Shown: in pieces, positions 32,514 through 41,601 of the stretch
How positions within the stretch are numbered: position 1 is the first letter of the stretch
Layout: the number at the start of each line of letters is the position of its first letter
Source: Actinomadura sp. CNU-125
Lineage (GTDB): Bacteria > Actinomycetota > Actinomycetes > Streptosporangiales > Streptosporangiaceae
NCBI RefSeq assembly: GCF_001942465.1
Contig: NZ_MKJY01000560.1
Span: 1-43,117 of the forward strand
Length of the DNA: 43,117 nucleotides
Reading direction: 5' to 3'
The notes under the pieces: generated by a model
Told to the model about the DNA's origin: nothing
Seen by the model: the letters and a program-made list of their open reading frames with translations, nothing else
Databases searched by the model: none
Program-made: the position numbers and the translations under genes

Positions 32514-33543
32514 CCAGGACGGACGACACGCGGTACACGACCGCCACCATCGGGACGGCGATCACCGCGCCCGCGATGCCCGCGAGCAGCGTCCCGGCCG
32601 TCACCGCGCCGATGATCACGACCGGGTGCAGGTGCAGCGTCCGTCCCATGATGAGCGGCTGCAGCAGGTGGCTCTCGGCCTGCTGGACGACGACCACCGC
32701 CGCGAGGACCAGCAGCGCGTCGGTGACGCCGCCGCCGACGAACGCGATGAGCACCGCCGCCGCACCGGCGATGATCGCGCCCGCGATAGGAACAAAAGCC
32801 GCGACGAACGTCAGCAGCGTCAGCGGCAGCGCGAACGGGACGCCGATCAGGACGAGCGCGAGCCCGATCCCGATCGCGTCCACGAGGGCGATCACGACGA
32901 TGCCGTGCACGTACGACACCAGCGCCCGCCATCCCGCGCGCCCCGCCGCGTCGACCTTCGCCCGCCGCCGTTCGGGCGCGAGCCCCACGAGCCAGCCCCA
33001 CATGACCTTGCCGTCCTTCAGCATGAAGAACAGCAGGAACAGCGCGATGAGCGCGGCGGCCAGCACCTCCGCCGCCATGCTCGCGCCGGCCACCGGGTCG
33101 GGCGACGACCGCTGCGCGGCCCGGATGATCGCGTCGACGACGGAGTCGAGCTGCCGCTCGCTGATCGGCAGCGGCCCGTTGACGAGCTGGTCGCGCGCCC
33201 GGTCGAGCCCCGTGGTGAGCCCCTGCCGCATCTGCTCCCACTGGTCGGCGGCCTGCCCGGTGACGAGCGCGATCGGACCGCCGATCGCGATGAGCAGGGT
33301 GAGCAGCCCGGCGAGCGCCCCGGCCCACGCGGGCGCCCGCAGCCGCCGCGTCCACCGCGCGACCGGCGACATCAGCGCGCTCAGCAGCAGCGCGGCGATG
33401 ACCGCCATGGTCAGCGGCGCCAGCAGCACCAGGAAGTAGACGAGCAGCCCGATGGCCGCGGCGATGAGCAGGAAGCATCCCGCGACCGCCGCCGCCTTCC
33501 GCAACGTGGACGGAACGGCGCCGAACCCCTTGCCGTCGGCCAT
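32473..33543 (-). CDS. AI-2E family transporter (YhhQ/PerM-type permease)
   Basis: 356 residues with about eight hydrophobic segments: FLLIAAAIGLLVYFLVLLAP, VIAALLLSALMSPVARWTRR, IALFLLFFMLKDGKVMWGWL and the final IIGAVTAGTLLAGIAGAVIA. SPVARWTRRL and the long amphipathic loop before LAAALIALFLLFFML are typical of this family, whose members move small molecules or ions; only some transport autoinducer-2. GAAGGAG lies ten bases upstream of the ATG. The TnpB element begins just beyond that site, so the native promoter has been displaced. The C-terminal codons overlap fadD on the opposite strand. Confidence 0.9.
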   Translation of the reverse strand: MADGKGFGAVPSTLRKAAAVAGCFLLIAAAIGLLVYFLVLLAPLTMAVIAALLLSALMSPVARWTRRLRAPAWAGALAGLLTLLIAIGGPIALVTGQAADQWEQMRQGLTTGLDRARDQLVNGPLPISERQLDSVVDAIIRAAQRSSPDPVAGASMAAEVLAAALIALFLLFFMLKDGKVMWGWLVGLAPERRRAKVDAAGRAGWRALVSYVHGIVVIALVDAIGIGLALVLIGVPFALPLTLLTFVAAFVPIAGAIIAGAAAVLIAFVGGGVTDALLVLAAVVVVQQAESHLLQPLIMGRTLHLHPVVIIGAVTAGTLLAGIAGAVIAVPMVAVVYRVSSVLASGRTPPEPPAPA

Positions 33544-33562
33544 CGTGACTCCTTCGTGGATA

Positions 33563-33582
33563 CCCCGGGCTTCAGGCCGGGG
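33563..33582 (+). repeat. Left-end hairpin of the IS element
   Basis: CCCCGGGC, loop TTCA, GGCCGGGG (one G-G mismatch), followed by AGG. It resembles the right-end hairpin in sequence and strand, as expected for the single-strand ends recognised by TnpA of this family. Confidence 0.6.
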
Positions 33583-33714
33583 AGGGAACGAAACTCCTGC
33601 GGAGCAGCACAGGAAAAGATGAACCGCCCCCGGGGCTGATCACCGTTCGCCCCCCTCCTGCCGATTCCGCCGAACGCCTGCGCCCCTCACATCGGCATCG
33701 TTAGATTGCGGGGC

Positions 33715-34926
33715 ATGGCGTGCACGGTGAAGCGGGCGTTCAAATACCGCTTCTACCCGACGGACGAGCAGGCGGCCGAGCTCGCCCGCACGTTCGGGTG
33801 CGTGCGGCTGGTCTACAACAAGGCCCTCGAAGAACGCACGCGGGCTTGGCGCTCGCAGCGGCACCGCATGTCGTATGCCGATACCTCGGCGGCGTTGACC
33901 GCCTGGAAGAAAACCGGCGAACTGGCGTTCCTGAACGAGGTGTCCAGTGTGCCGTTGCAGCAGGCGCTGCGGCACTTGCAGGCCGCGTTCGCGGCATTCT
34001 TCGGCAAGCGCGCGAGGTATCCGAGCCTCAAGTCGCGCAAGAAGTCGCGGGCGTCGGCAGAGTACACCCGGTCGGCGTTCACGTGGCGCGACGGTGCACT
34101 CACGCTCGCGAAGATGAACGGCCCGCTGGACATCGTGTGGTCGCGTCCGCTGCCCGAGGGTGCCGTGCCGTCCACGGCGACGGTGTCCAAGGACGCGGCC
34201 GGGCGGTGGTTCGTTTCCCTCCTCTGTGAAGACACGGTCATCCGCCTGGAGCCGTCGGACAAGGTCGTCGGCCTCGACGCCGGGGTGACCTCGCTGGTCA
34301 CGTTGTCGACCGGGGAGAAGGTCGCCAACCCCCGGCACGAGCGCCGCGACCGCGAACGCCTCGCCCGCGCGCAGAAGGACATGGCGCGCAAGGCCAAGGG
34401 GTCGGCCAACCGGGAGAAGGCCAAGGCGAAGGTCGCGCGGGTGCATGCGCGGATCGCCGACCGGCGGCGCGATTTCCTGCACAAGCTGTCGTCCCGGCTC
34501 GTCCACGAGAACCAAGTGGTCGTGATCGAGGATCTCAACGTGCGCAACATGGTCAAAAACCACAGCCTGGCGCGTGCGATCTCGGACGCGGGGTGGCGGG
34601 AGCTGCGGGTCATGCTGGAGTACAAGGCCGGCTGGTACGGCCGCGAGTTCGTGGTGATCGACCGGTGGTTCCCCTCCACAAAGACGTGCTCGAAGTGCGG
34701 AACCCTCCAGAAGGACATGCCCCTCAATGTGAGGGAGTGGGAGTGCGGCGGGTGCGGTGCCCGGCACGATCGGGACGTCAACGCCGCGCGCAATATTGTG
34801 GCCGCCGGGCTGGCGGTGTCTGCCTGTGGAGCCGGTGTGAGACCTCAACGGGAGTCCTCCCGGACGGGGCGGTCGGCGACGAAGCAGGAAACCCAGCGGG
34901 CGACCGCTGGACTCCCCCGCCTTTAG
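33715..34926 (+). CDS. tnpB: RNA-guided endonuclease TnpB
   Basis: 403 residues. The N-terminal HTH/REC-like region (AFKYRFYPTDEQAAELARTF, VYNKALEERTRAW) is followed by a split RuvC domain with the full catalytic triad: Asp188 (VVGLDAGVTS), Glu272 (VVIEDLNVRN) and Asp354 (HDRDVNAARN). A zinc ribbon CSKCG...CGGCG (about 325-347) precedes the last motif. TnpB uses an omega-RNA from the element's 3' end as guide and cuts donor sites, favouring retention of the element. ATG 33715 is used; the upstream TTG adds three residues. No triad residue is missing, so the nuclease looks intact. The stop lies inside the right-end hairpin loop. Confidence 0.94.
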   Translation: MACTVKRAFKYRFYPTDEQAAELARTFGCVRLVYNKALEERTRAWRSQRHRMSYADTSAALTAWKKTGELAFLNEVSSVPLQQALRHLQAAFAAFFGKRARYPSLKSRKKSRASAEYTRSAFTWRDGALTLAKMNGPLDIVWSRPLPEGAVPSTATVSKDAAGRWFVSLLCEDTVIRLEPSDKVVGLDAGVTSLVTLSTGEKVANPRHERRDRERLARAQKDMARKAKGSANREKAKAKVARVHARIADRRRDFLHKLSSRLVHENQVVVIEDLNVRNMVKNHSLARAISDAGWRELRVMLEYKAGWYGREFVVIDRWFPSTKTCSKCGTLQKDMPLNVREWECGGCGARHDRDVNAARNIVAAGLAVSACGAGVRPQRESSRTGRSATKQETQRATAGLPRL

Positions 34927-34943
34927 GCGGGGGAGGAGGTCAA
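34800..34943 (+). ncRNA. Predicted omega-RNA (reRNA) scaffold
   Basis: By analogy with ISDra2 and IS608 TnpB systems, the guide RNA scaffold comes from the 3' part of tnpB and the right end, finishing at the boundary. The 10-bp hairpin at 34912-34935 would be its last stem and the flank starting at 34944 (CTCGCCGCTACTACCC...) the present guide. The 5' limit is not visible; 34800 is nominal. Confidence 0.45.
34912..34935 (+). repeat. Right-end hairpin of the IS element
   Basis: Perfect 10-bp stem CTCCCCCGCC / GGCGGGGGAG with loop TTTA; the tnpB stop codon TAG (34924-34926) overlaps loop and stem. Eight bases later the element ends. Confidence 0.75.
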
Positions 34944-34991
34944 CTCGCCGCTACTACCCAGGCCCCCCGCAAGCAACCACGGGGCGGCGGG

Positions 34992-35762
34992 TCAGCGGGG
35001 GACGAGGCCGCCGTCGGCGAGGAGGATCTGGCCGGTGACGAAGCTGGCGGCGTCGGAGGCGAGGAAGAGGGCGGGGCCGACCATCTCGTCGGGGTCGGCC
35101 GCGCGGCCCTGGAGGGCGGCGTTCGCCATCGCCTCCTGCACCTCGGGCGGGTTGTTGCGGACCATGAGGGTGTCGACGGTGCCGGGGGCGAGGGCGTTGA
35201 CGCGGATGCCGCGGGGGGCGAACTCGGCGGCCATCGAGCGGGTGTAGGACGCCATCGACGCCTTCGCGGCCGCGTACATCGAGACGCCGGGCGACCACAT
35301 GAACGCGCCGGCGGAGATCACGTTGACGACGGCCGCGCAGGGGCTCTCGGTGAGGTGGTCGAGGGCGCGCTGGACGAGGAAGACGGGGCCGCGGACGTTG
35401 ACGTCCTGCGACTTCGCGAACGCCTCGGGGGTGAGGCCGCCGAGGGGCTGCGCGAGCGGGTTCGCGGCGTTGTTCACGACGATGTCGATGCGGCCGAACG
35501 TGTCGGCGGTGCGGGCGACGAGGGCGTCGAGCGCGTCGAGGTCGCCGAGGTGGGTCGGGACGCCGAGGGCCGCGCCGCCCATCGACTTGAGGTGCGCCTC
35601 GGTCTCCGCGCACGGTTCGGGCTTGCGGCTCGCGACGACGACGCTCGAACCGGCGGCGGCGAAGCCCTCGGCGATCGACCGTCCGATGCCGCGGGTGCCG
35701 CCGGTGACGATCGCGACGCGTCCGGACAGGTCGAACAGGGTCCGCAGTTTCTCGGCGTCCAC
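34992..35762 (-). CDS. SDR family oxidoreductase (classical)
   Basis: 256 residues. Cofactor loop VAIVTGGTRGIGRSIAEGFA at about residue 17, NNAAN motif (IDIVVNNAANPLAQ), catalytic Ser in NVISAGAFMWS, and YAAAKASMASYTRSMAAEFA with the YxxxK pair. PGTVDTLMVRNNPPEVQ and FVTGQILLADGGLVPR complete the classical pattern. Probably an NAD(P)-dependent alcohol or ketone dehydrogenase/reductase, possibly of the 3-oxoacyl-ACP reductase type. It starts 37 bases downstream of the GlcD-type oxidase stop on the same strand, suggesting one operon for a hydroxy-acid or alcohol. Substrate unknown. Confidence 0.92.
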   Translation of the reverse strand: MDAEKLRTLFDLSGRVAIVTGGTRGIGRSIAEGFAAAGSSVVVASRKPEPCAETEAHLKSMGGAALGVPTHLGDLDALDALVARTADTFGRIDIVVNNAANPLAQPLGGLTPEAFAKSQDVNVRGPVFLVQRALDHLTESPCAAVVNVISAGAFMWSPGVSMYAAAKASMASYTRSMAAEFAPRGIRVNALAPGTVDTLMVRNNPPEVQEAMANAALQGRAADPDEMVGPALFLASDAASFVTGQILLADGGLVPR

Positions 35763-35799
35763 GATGCCTCCCGGTATGCGACGTTCGGCGACCTTTGTA

Positions 35800-37223
35800 T
35801 CAGAGGTCGGGATCGTCGCCGATGACCTTCCCCGGGTTGAAGAGGTTCAGCGGGTCGAGGGCCTGCTTGACCGCGTGCTGCATCGCGCGGACGCCGAGGG
35901 GCAGTTCGCGCTGCATGCCGCCGCGTTTGAGCAGGCCGACGCCGTGCTCGCCGGTGACGGTGCCGCGCAGGTCGATCGCGGCCCGGAGGAGTTCGTCGAA
36001 CGCGGCCTGCGCGGCGGCGCGGGCGGCGTCGTCGCCGGGCGGGGTGATGAGGAGCGGGTGCAGGTTGCCGTCGCCCGCGTGGGCGATCGTGGCGATGCGG
36101 ACGCCGTGCCGGCGGCCGATCTCCTCGGTGCGGGCGAGCATCTGCGGGACGGACGAGCGCGGCACGCACACGTCCTCGGTGAGGACGGGCCCGAGGCGTT
36201 CGAGCGCGGGGTAGGCGAGGCGGCGGGCCTCGAAGAGGGCCTCGGCCTCGACGGGGTCGGTGGACTGCTCGGCCCACGCGGCGCCCGCGTCGCGGAAGAT
36301 CGTCGCGATCGCGGCGCCCTCGTCGTCGCCGGACGGGCCGGGGGTGTCTACGCTCGCGAGCAGGTGGGCCTCGGCGCCGGGGCCGATGCCGAGGTGCTTC
36401 CATTCCTCGACGGCCTCCAGGCAGGCGCGGTCGAGGAGTTCGAGAGCGGCGGGGACGAGCCCGCGGGCGGTGACCCCGGCGACGGCGCGGCCCGCGGAGA
36501 CGAGGTCGTCGAAGGCGCGACGACGGTGCGGGGCGCGTCGCGGCGGGCGGGGCGGAGCCGGAGGGTGACCTCGGTGACGACGCCGAGGGTGCCCTCGGAG
36601 CCGACGAACAGGCCGGTGAGGTCGTACCCGGCGACGCCCTTGGTGGTGCGGCGGCCGAGGTCGGCGACGGTGCCGTAGGCGCCCGCGGGGCCGCCGACGA
36701 CGGCCCGCAGGCCGAGGACGTAGTCGCGGGTGACGCCGTACTTCAGGCAGCACAGGCCGCCCGCGTTGGTGGCGACATTGCCGCCGATCGTCGACCAGGG
36801 GGCGCTGGCGGGGTCGGGCGGGTACCACAGGCCGTGCTCGGCGACGGCCTTCTTCAGGTCGTCGTTGACGACGCCCGGCTGGACGACCGCGACCATGTTG
36901 TCGGTGTCGATCTCGACGACGGCGTTCATCCCGGACAGGTCGAGCACGAGGCAGCCGTCGACGGCGTTGGCGCCGCCGGACAGCCCGGTCCCGGCGCCGC
37001 GCGGGACGACGGGGATCCGCAGGTCGGCGCAGGCGGCGACGGCGCGGGAGACCTCGTCGGACGAACGCGCCCGCAGCGCCGCGACGGGCGTCCCGACCGG
37101 CGCCCATTCGGCCTCGTCGTGGCCGATGCTCGCGAGGACGTCGGGGTCGGTGATCAGCCGGGCGTCGGGCAACGCCGCGGCGAGCGCCTTGGCCTGGTCG
37201 TCATAGGAGGAAATGGGGCACAC
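35800..37223 (-). pseudogene. FAD-binding oxidase, GlcD/D-lactate dehydrogenase type, single-base frameshift
   Basis: About 474 residues after correction. The N-terminal FAD_binding_4 domain (RIPVVPRGAGTGLSGGANAV, IGGNVATNAGGLCCLKYGVT, FVGSEGTLGVVTEV) reads to about 36518. The C-terminal oxidase domain (VRIATIAHAGDGNLHPLLIT, GTVTGEHGVGLLKRGGM, NLFNPGKVIGDDPDL) continues in a second frame, one missing base away. HAGDGNLHP and EHGVG are the diagnostic active-site segments. It should oxidise a 2-hydroxy acid such as glycolate or D-lactate. Starts with GTG 37223, GGAAAG upstream. The separate GlcE/F subunits of the E. coli complex are absent, so it may be a stand-alone dehydrogenase. Confidence 0.87.
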
Positions 37224-37340
37224 CTCGCTTTCCGCAAGCCGATGCTACGCGGCGCCCGGCACGTTCCAACGCGCGGGGACCCGGATGAAAGGCGGTTAAG
37301 CGTTGTCTGAGAGAACGGTGAGAAACCCCCGAACCAGGCG

Positions 37341-37368
37341 TTGGCGGGGTACGAGGGTTGCTTACTGT
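37341..37368 (+). promoter_or_regulatory. Promoter of the response regulator, leaderless
   Basis: TTGGCG (37341-37346) and TACTGT (37363-37368) with a 16-base spacer; the -10 ends six bases before the ATG at 37375. There is no ribosome-binding site, so a leaderless mRNA is likely. Confidence 0.45.
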
Positions 37369-37374
37369 GAGTAC

Positions 37375-38100
37375 ATGGAAGCTGGCACACAGGGGACGGC
37401 GCCCGCTCGGATCCTGATCGTGGACGACGAACCGGCCGTGCGGGACGCGCTGGCCGGCAGCCTGGAGTTCGAGGGGTACCGCACCGCGGGGGCGGCCGAC
37501 GGCGTCGCGGCGCTCGACGCGGTGGCGCGCGAGCGTCCCGACCTGGTCGTCCTGGACGTGCTGATGCCGCGGATGGACGGCCTGACGGCGTGCCGGCGGC
37601 TGCGGGCGCTCGGCGAGTCCGTCCCGGTGCTGATGCTGACCGCGCGGGACATGGTCGGCGACCGGGTGACGGGCCTGGACGCGGGCGCCGACGACTACCT
37701 CGCGAAGCCGTTCGAGCTCGACGAGCTGCTCGCGCGCGTCCGGGCGCTGCTGCGGCGCAGCCGGATGCGCGCGGACGCGGGGACCGCGCGGGACGACGTC
37801 CTGGTGTTCGACGACCTGCGGATGGACACCGCGACCCGCGAGGTGACGCGCGCGGGGCGTCCGCTGGAGCTGACCCGCACCGAGTACATGCTGCTGGAGA
37901 CGTTCCTGGCCCACCCCAGGCAGGTGCTGACGCGGGAGCAGATCCTGAAGGCGGTGTGGGGGTTCGACTTCGAGCCCGCGTCGAACTCCCTGGACGTGTA
38001 CGTGATGTATCTGCGCCGCAAGACCGAGATCGGCGGGATGCCGCGGCTCGTGCACACCGTCCGCGGTGTCGGGTACGTCCTGCGGACCGCGCCCTCCTGA
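37375..38100 (+). CDS. OmpR/MprA-type response regulator
   Basis: 241 residues. The receiver domain ([20 protein letters not shown], phospho-acceptor Asp61 in [13 protein letters not shown], Lys111 in [14 protein letters not shown]) is joined to a winged-helix DNA-binding domain ([53 protein letters not shown] and VRGVGYVL). It resembles MprA/PrrA regulators. No sensor kinase is next to it; the following gene is a glycosyltransferase, so the kinase either lies elsewhere or beyond the window. It probably controls the envelope glycosylation operon that begins 80 bases downstream. Confidence 0.93.
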   Translation: MEAGTQGTAPARILIVDDEPAVRDALAGSLEFEGYRTAGAADGVAALDAVARERPDLVVLDVLMPRMDGLTACRRLRALGESVPVLMLTARDMVGDRVTGLDAGADDYLAKPFELDELLARVRALLRRSRMRADAGTARDDVLVFDDLRMDTATREVTRAGRPLELTRTEYMLLETFLAHPRQVLTREQILKAVWGFDFEPASNSLDVYVMYLRRKTEIGGMPRLVHTVRGVGYVLRTAPS

Positions 38101-38179
38101 GCGGACGGCGACGCGATCCTCATGCGGGCTTAATTCACGCCTCAGGGCGCTCCCACACTCGCCGGTGAACGTGGCCGGT

Positions 38180-39486
38180 ATGAGTCACCTTGTCACCGAA
38201 CGGGGCACGCCCGCCGGGCCTCCCGCCTCCCCGCACGACGGGGGCCGGGGCCGGCTGGTGGAGGTGGTCGTGCCCGTCTACAACGAGGAGCACGTGCTCG
38301 CCGCCAGCATCGGCCGCCTGCACGCCTACCTCGCCGATAACTTCCCCTACGCGTTCCGCATCACGATCGCCGACAACGCCAGCACGGACCGGACCTGGAC
38401 GGTCGCGCGGCGGCTGATGGAGCGGCACCCGCGCGTCCGCGCGATCCGGCTCGCCGAGAAGGGCCGCGGCCGCGCGCTGCGGCACGCGTGGAGCACGAGC
38501 GACGCCGACGTCGTCGCCTACATGGACGTCGACCTGTCCACGGACCTGGACGCGTTCCTGCCGCTGGTCGCGCCGCTCATCTCCGGGCACAGCGACCTGG
38601 CGATCGGCAGCCGCCTCACCCGCGGTTCGGCGGTCGTGCGCGGCCCGCGCCGGGAGGTGATCTCGCGCTGCTACAACCTGCTGCTGCGCGCCACGCTCGC
38701 CGCCGGGTTCAGCGACGCGCAGTGCGGCTTCAAGGCCGCCCGCACCGAGATCGTCCAGGCGCTGCTGCCGCAGGTCGAGGACGAGGAGTGGTTCTTCGAC
38801 ACCGAGTTGCTGCTGCTCGCCGAACGCAACGGGCTGCGCATCCACGAGGTACCGGTCGACTGGGTGGACGCCCGGACAGCCGCGTCGACGTGCTGCGCAC
38901 CGCGCGCGACGACCTGCGCGGCATGGCCCGCGTCGGGCGCCGCATGGTGACGGGCGCGTTCCGCGCGCCGGTCAGCGGGCGCGGCGCCGACCGGGGGCGA
39001 GCGCGGCTGCCCGCCGGGATGGCGCACCAACTGCCCGCGTTCGCGGTGATCGGGGTCTTCTCGACGCTCGCGCAGCTCGTCCTGTTCGTCCTGTTCCGGC
39101 TGGTGATGGGGCCGCTGTGGGCGAACGCCCTGTCGCTGGTGATCACCACGATCGGCAACACCGCCGCGAACCGGCGCTTCACGTTCGGCGTCACCGGCCC
39201 CCGGCGGGCGTTCCGGCAGCAGCTCGAAGGCGGCCTGGCGTTCCTGATCGGGCTGGCGCTCAGCACCGGCGGGCTCGCGCTGCTGCACGCCGCCGCGCCC
39301 GGCTCGTCCCGGACGGTCGAGGTGGTCGCGCTCGTCGCCGCGAACGGGACGGCGACGCTGGTGCGCTTCCTGCTGATGCGCGCCTGGATCTTCCACCCGC
39401 GCCGGCTGGGCGCCGGTTCCGGGCCCGCGGCGCCCGACGCGCGGGCCGCCGCCACCGCCGAGGAGACCGGAGGACCGGTGTCATGA
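38180..39486 (+). pseudogene. Polyprenyl-phosphate glycosyltransferase (DPM1-like) fused to GtrA domain, single-base frameshift
   Basis: About 435 residues after correction. N-terminal GT2 domain: VEVVVPVYNEEHVLAASIGR, TIADNASTDRTWTVARRLME, AYMDVDLSTDLDAFLPLV (DxD-like), and FSDAQCGFKAARTEIVQALL. After WVD (38868) the frame shifts by one missing base and continues DSRVDVLRTARDDLRGMARV into a GtrA domain with four membrane helices (QLPAFAVIGVFSTLAQLVLF, ANALSLVITTIGNTAANRRF). It should transfer a sugar from a nucleotide donor to polyprenyl phosphate; GtrA domains are linked to flipping of such lipids. The stop overlaps the next gene by four bases (ATGA). Confidence 0.85.
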
Positions 39487-41588
39487 CCACGACCACGATC
39501 TCCCCGCGGCCCGCGCGGGAGCGGGCCGCCGCCGGGCGCGGACGGGCGAGGCGCCTGTTCCTCGGCGCGCCGGACGATCCGCGCTGGGCGCGTCCCGCGC
39601 TGTGGGCCGTCCTCGTCCTGGCCGCCGCGCTGTACGCGTGGGGCCTGACCGAGGCGGGCTACGCGAACTCGTACTATTCGGCCGCCGTGAAGAGCGGCAC
39701 GCAGAGCTGGAAGGCGTTCTTCTTCGGTTCCCTGGACGCCGGGTCGTACATCACCGTCGACAAGCCGCCGATGGCGCTGTGGGCGATGGGCCTGTTCGCG
39801 CGCGTCCTCGGGTTCGGCTCGTGGAGCCTGCTGCTGCCGCAGGTCGTCGCGGGCGTCGCCGCCGTCGCCGTGCTGTACGCGACGGTCCGGCGCGCGTTCG
39901 GCCACCCGGCGGCGCTCGTCGCGGCGTCCGTCCTGGCCCTGACGCCGATCACGGTCGCGATCAACCGCGACAACAACCCCGACACGCTGCTGCTCCTGTT
40001 CCTGGTCGGGGCCGTGTGGGCGACGCAGCGCGCCATCGACACCGGCCGCGTGCGACCGCTGCTCCTCGCCGCGTTCCTCGTCGGCTGCGGCTTCAACACC
40101 AAGATGCTGCAGGCGTTCATCATCGTGCCCGCGCTCGCGCTCGCGTACCTGATCGCGGCCCGGCCCGGGCCGGTGCGGCGGGTGCTGCACCTGCTCGCGG
40201 CCGGTGGCGTGCTGGCCGTGTCGAGCTTCTGGTGGATCGCGATCGTGGACCTCGTCCCGGCGGGCGCCCGCCCGTTCATCGGCGGCAGCACGGACGGGAC
40301 GGCCTGGGACCTCGTCATCGGCTACAACGGCCTCGGCCGCGTGTTCGGCCAGGGCGGCGGACCGGGCGGCGGGGGCGGCGGCCCCGGCGGAGGCGGCGGG
40401 TTCGGCGGCGCGGCGGGCGCCGGACGCCTGTTCAACGACACGATCGGCGGGCAGATCTCGTGGCTGCTGCCGCTCGCGGCGATCTGCCTGGCCGCCGGTC
40501 TCGCGCTCACGATCCGGCGGCCGCGCACCGACTCGCGGCGCGCGTCGCTGCTGCTGTGGGGCGGGACGCTGGCCCTGCACTACGTCGTGTTCAGCTTCGC
40601 GCAGGGCACGTTCCACCCGTACTACACGACCGCGATGGCCCCCGCGATCGGCGCGCTCGTCGGCGGCGGCGCCGTCCTGCTCCTGGACGCCTCGCGCCGC
40701 TCGGCCGCGTGGGCGCTCGTCCTCCCGGCGGGGGTCGCGGTCACCGGCTGGTGGGCGTTCACGCTGCTGGCCCGCACCCCGTCGTGGCACCCGTGGCTGC
40801 GCTGGGCCGTCGCCGGAGCCGCCGTCCTCGCGGTCGCCGCGCTGATCGCTTGCAGGCTTCCGAAGGCCGCGCGCGCGGGACGTCCCGTCCTGCGGGCCGG
40901 GATCGTGTGCGCGCTCGTGGCGGCGCTGGCCGGTCCGGGCGCCTACGCGGTGTCGGCCGCCGCCACCTCGCCGAACGCGACGAACCCGCTCGCGGGCCCG
41001 TCGTCCGGGCGCGGTTTCGGCGGCGGGCCCGGCGGGATGCCGGGCGGCGCCGGGCCCGGTGGCGGAGAGCGCGGCGGTCCGCGCGGGACGGGCGGCTTCC
41101 CGGGCGGGCAGTTCCCGGGCGGGCAGGCGCCGGGCGGCCGGCCGCAGGGCGGCATGACGATGCCCGGCGGTGGCGGCGCGCGTCCCGGCGGCGGACCCGG
41201 CGGCGGCGTGGACGAGCAGATGATCGCCTACCTGGAGCAGAACCAGGGCGACGCGACGTGGCTCGTGGCCGTCTCCAGCGCCCAGGAGGCGTCGCAGATC
41301 ATCTTGGAGACCGGACGGGCCGCCATCGCCATGGGCGGCTTCACCGGCGGCGATCCCGCGATGACCGTCGAGAAGCTCCAGCGGATGGTCGAGGACGGCG
41401 AGCTGCGGTACATCGTGCTCGGCGGCGGCATGGGCGGCCCCGGTGGACGCGGCGGACGCGACGGCGGTTCGGACGACGTCACCGCGTGGGTGCGGCAGCA
41501 CGGGACGCTCGTCCGGCCGAGCGAGTACGGCGGCACGGCGGCGTCCACCGGCACCGGTTCCGGCTCCGGCCTGTACCGGCTGGGCTGA
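39483..41588 (+). CDS. Glycosyltransferase family 39-like membrane enzyme with Gly-rich loop
   Basis: 701 residues. ArnT/PMT-like architecture: a first extracytoplasmic loop carrying SLDAGSYITVDKPPMALWAM (conserved Asp and DKPP), about ten to twelve membrane helices, and a Gly-rich loop (GQGGGPGGGGGGPGGGGGFG, near 285-305). A long outside C-terminal part follows with a second Gly/Pro-rich stretch (GGMPGGAGPGGGERGG...) and an alpha/beta module (DATWLVAVSSAQEASQIILE, ...TVEKLQRMVEDGELRYIVLG). Such enzymes use polyprenyl-phosphate sugars to glycosylate lipids or proteins outside the membrane. The ATG overlaps the previous stop (ATGA). Acceptor unknown. Confidence 0.9.
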   Translation: MTTTTISPRPARERAAAGRGRARRLFLGAPDDPRWARPALWAVLVLAAALYAWGLTEAGYANSYYSAAVKSGTQSWKAFFFGSLDAGSYITVDKPPMALWAMGLFARVLGFGSWSLLLPQVVAGVAAVAVLYATVRRAFGHPAALVAASVLALTPITVAINRDNNPDTLLLLFLVGAVWATQRAIDTGRVRPLLLAAFLVGCGFNTKMLQAFIIVPALALAYLIAARPGPVRRVLHLLAAGGVLAVSSFWWIAIVDLVPAGARPFIGGSTDGTAWDLVIGYNGLGRVFGQGGGPGGGGGGPGGGGGFGGAAGAGRLFNDTIGGQISWLLPLAAICLAAGLALTIRRPRTDSRRASLLLWGGTLALHYVVFSFAQGTFHPYYTTAMAPAIGALVGGGAVLLLDASRRSAAWALVLPAGVAVTGWWAFTLLARTPSWHPWLRWAVAGAAVLAVAALIACRLPKAARAGRPVLRAGIVCALVAALAGPGAYAVSAAATSPNATNPLAGPSSGRGFGGGPGGMPGGAGPGGGERGGPRGTGGFPGGQFPGGQAPGGRPQGGMTMPGGGGARPGGGPGGGVDEQMIAYLEQNQGDATWLVAVSSAQEASQIILETGRAAIAMGGFTGGDPAMTVEKLQRMVEDGELRYIVLGGGMGGPGGRGGRDGGSDDVTAWVRQHGTLVRPSEYGGTAASTGTGSGSGLYRLG

Positions 41589-41601
41589 CGGGAGGGACAC
41601 C

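Larger units (their letters stand above)
33555..34943 (+). mobile_element. IS200/IS605-type element, tnpB only (IS1341-like)
   Basis: One tnpB gene, no tnpA, and a same-strand subterminal hairpin at each end (33563-33582 and 34912-34935) with related sequence and TTCA/TTTA loops, as in IS605-family ends. The right end is set at TCAA (34940-34943), the tetranucleotide at which IS608 right ends are cut; the left end is approximate (33555-33562). Without TnpA it would need an enzyme in trans to move. It inserted about 10 bases upstream of the AI-2E ribosome-binding site. Confidence 0.75.

Noticed and set aside
30997..33639. 880-residue plus-strand frame continuing past the acyl-CoA synthetase
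   Set aside because: Beyond 32422 the frame is only open because of the single-base break; the remainder is antisense to the AI-2E permease and has no protein-like composition.
40346..41212. Short-period repeats in the first GT39 gene suggesting a tandem array
   Set aside because: These are GGC/GGN codons for Gly-rich protein segments, in frame with the enzyme and without fixed-length units.
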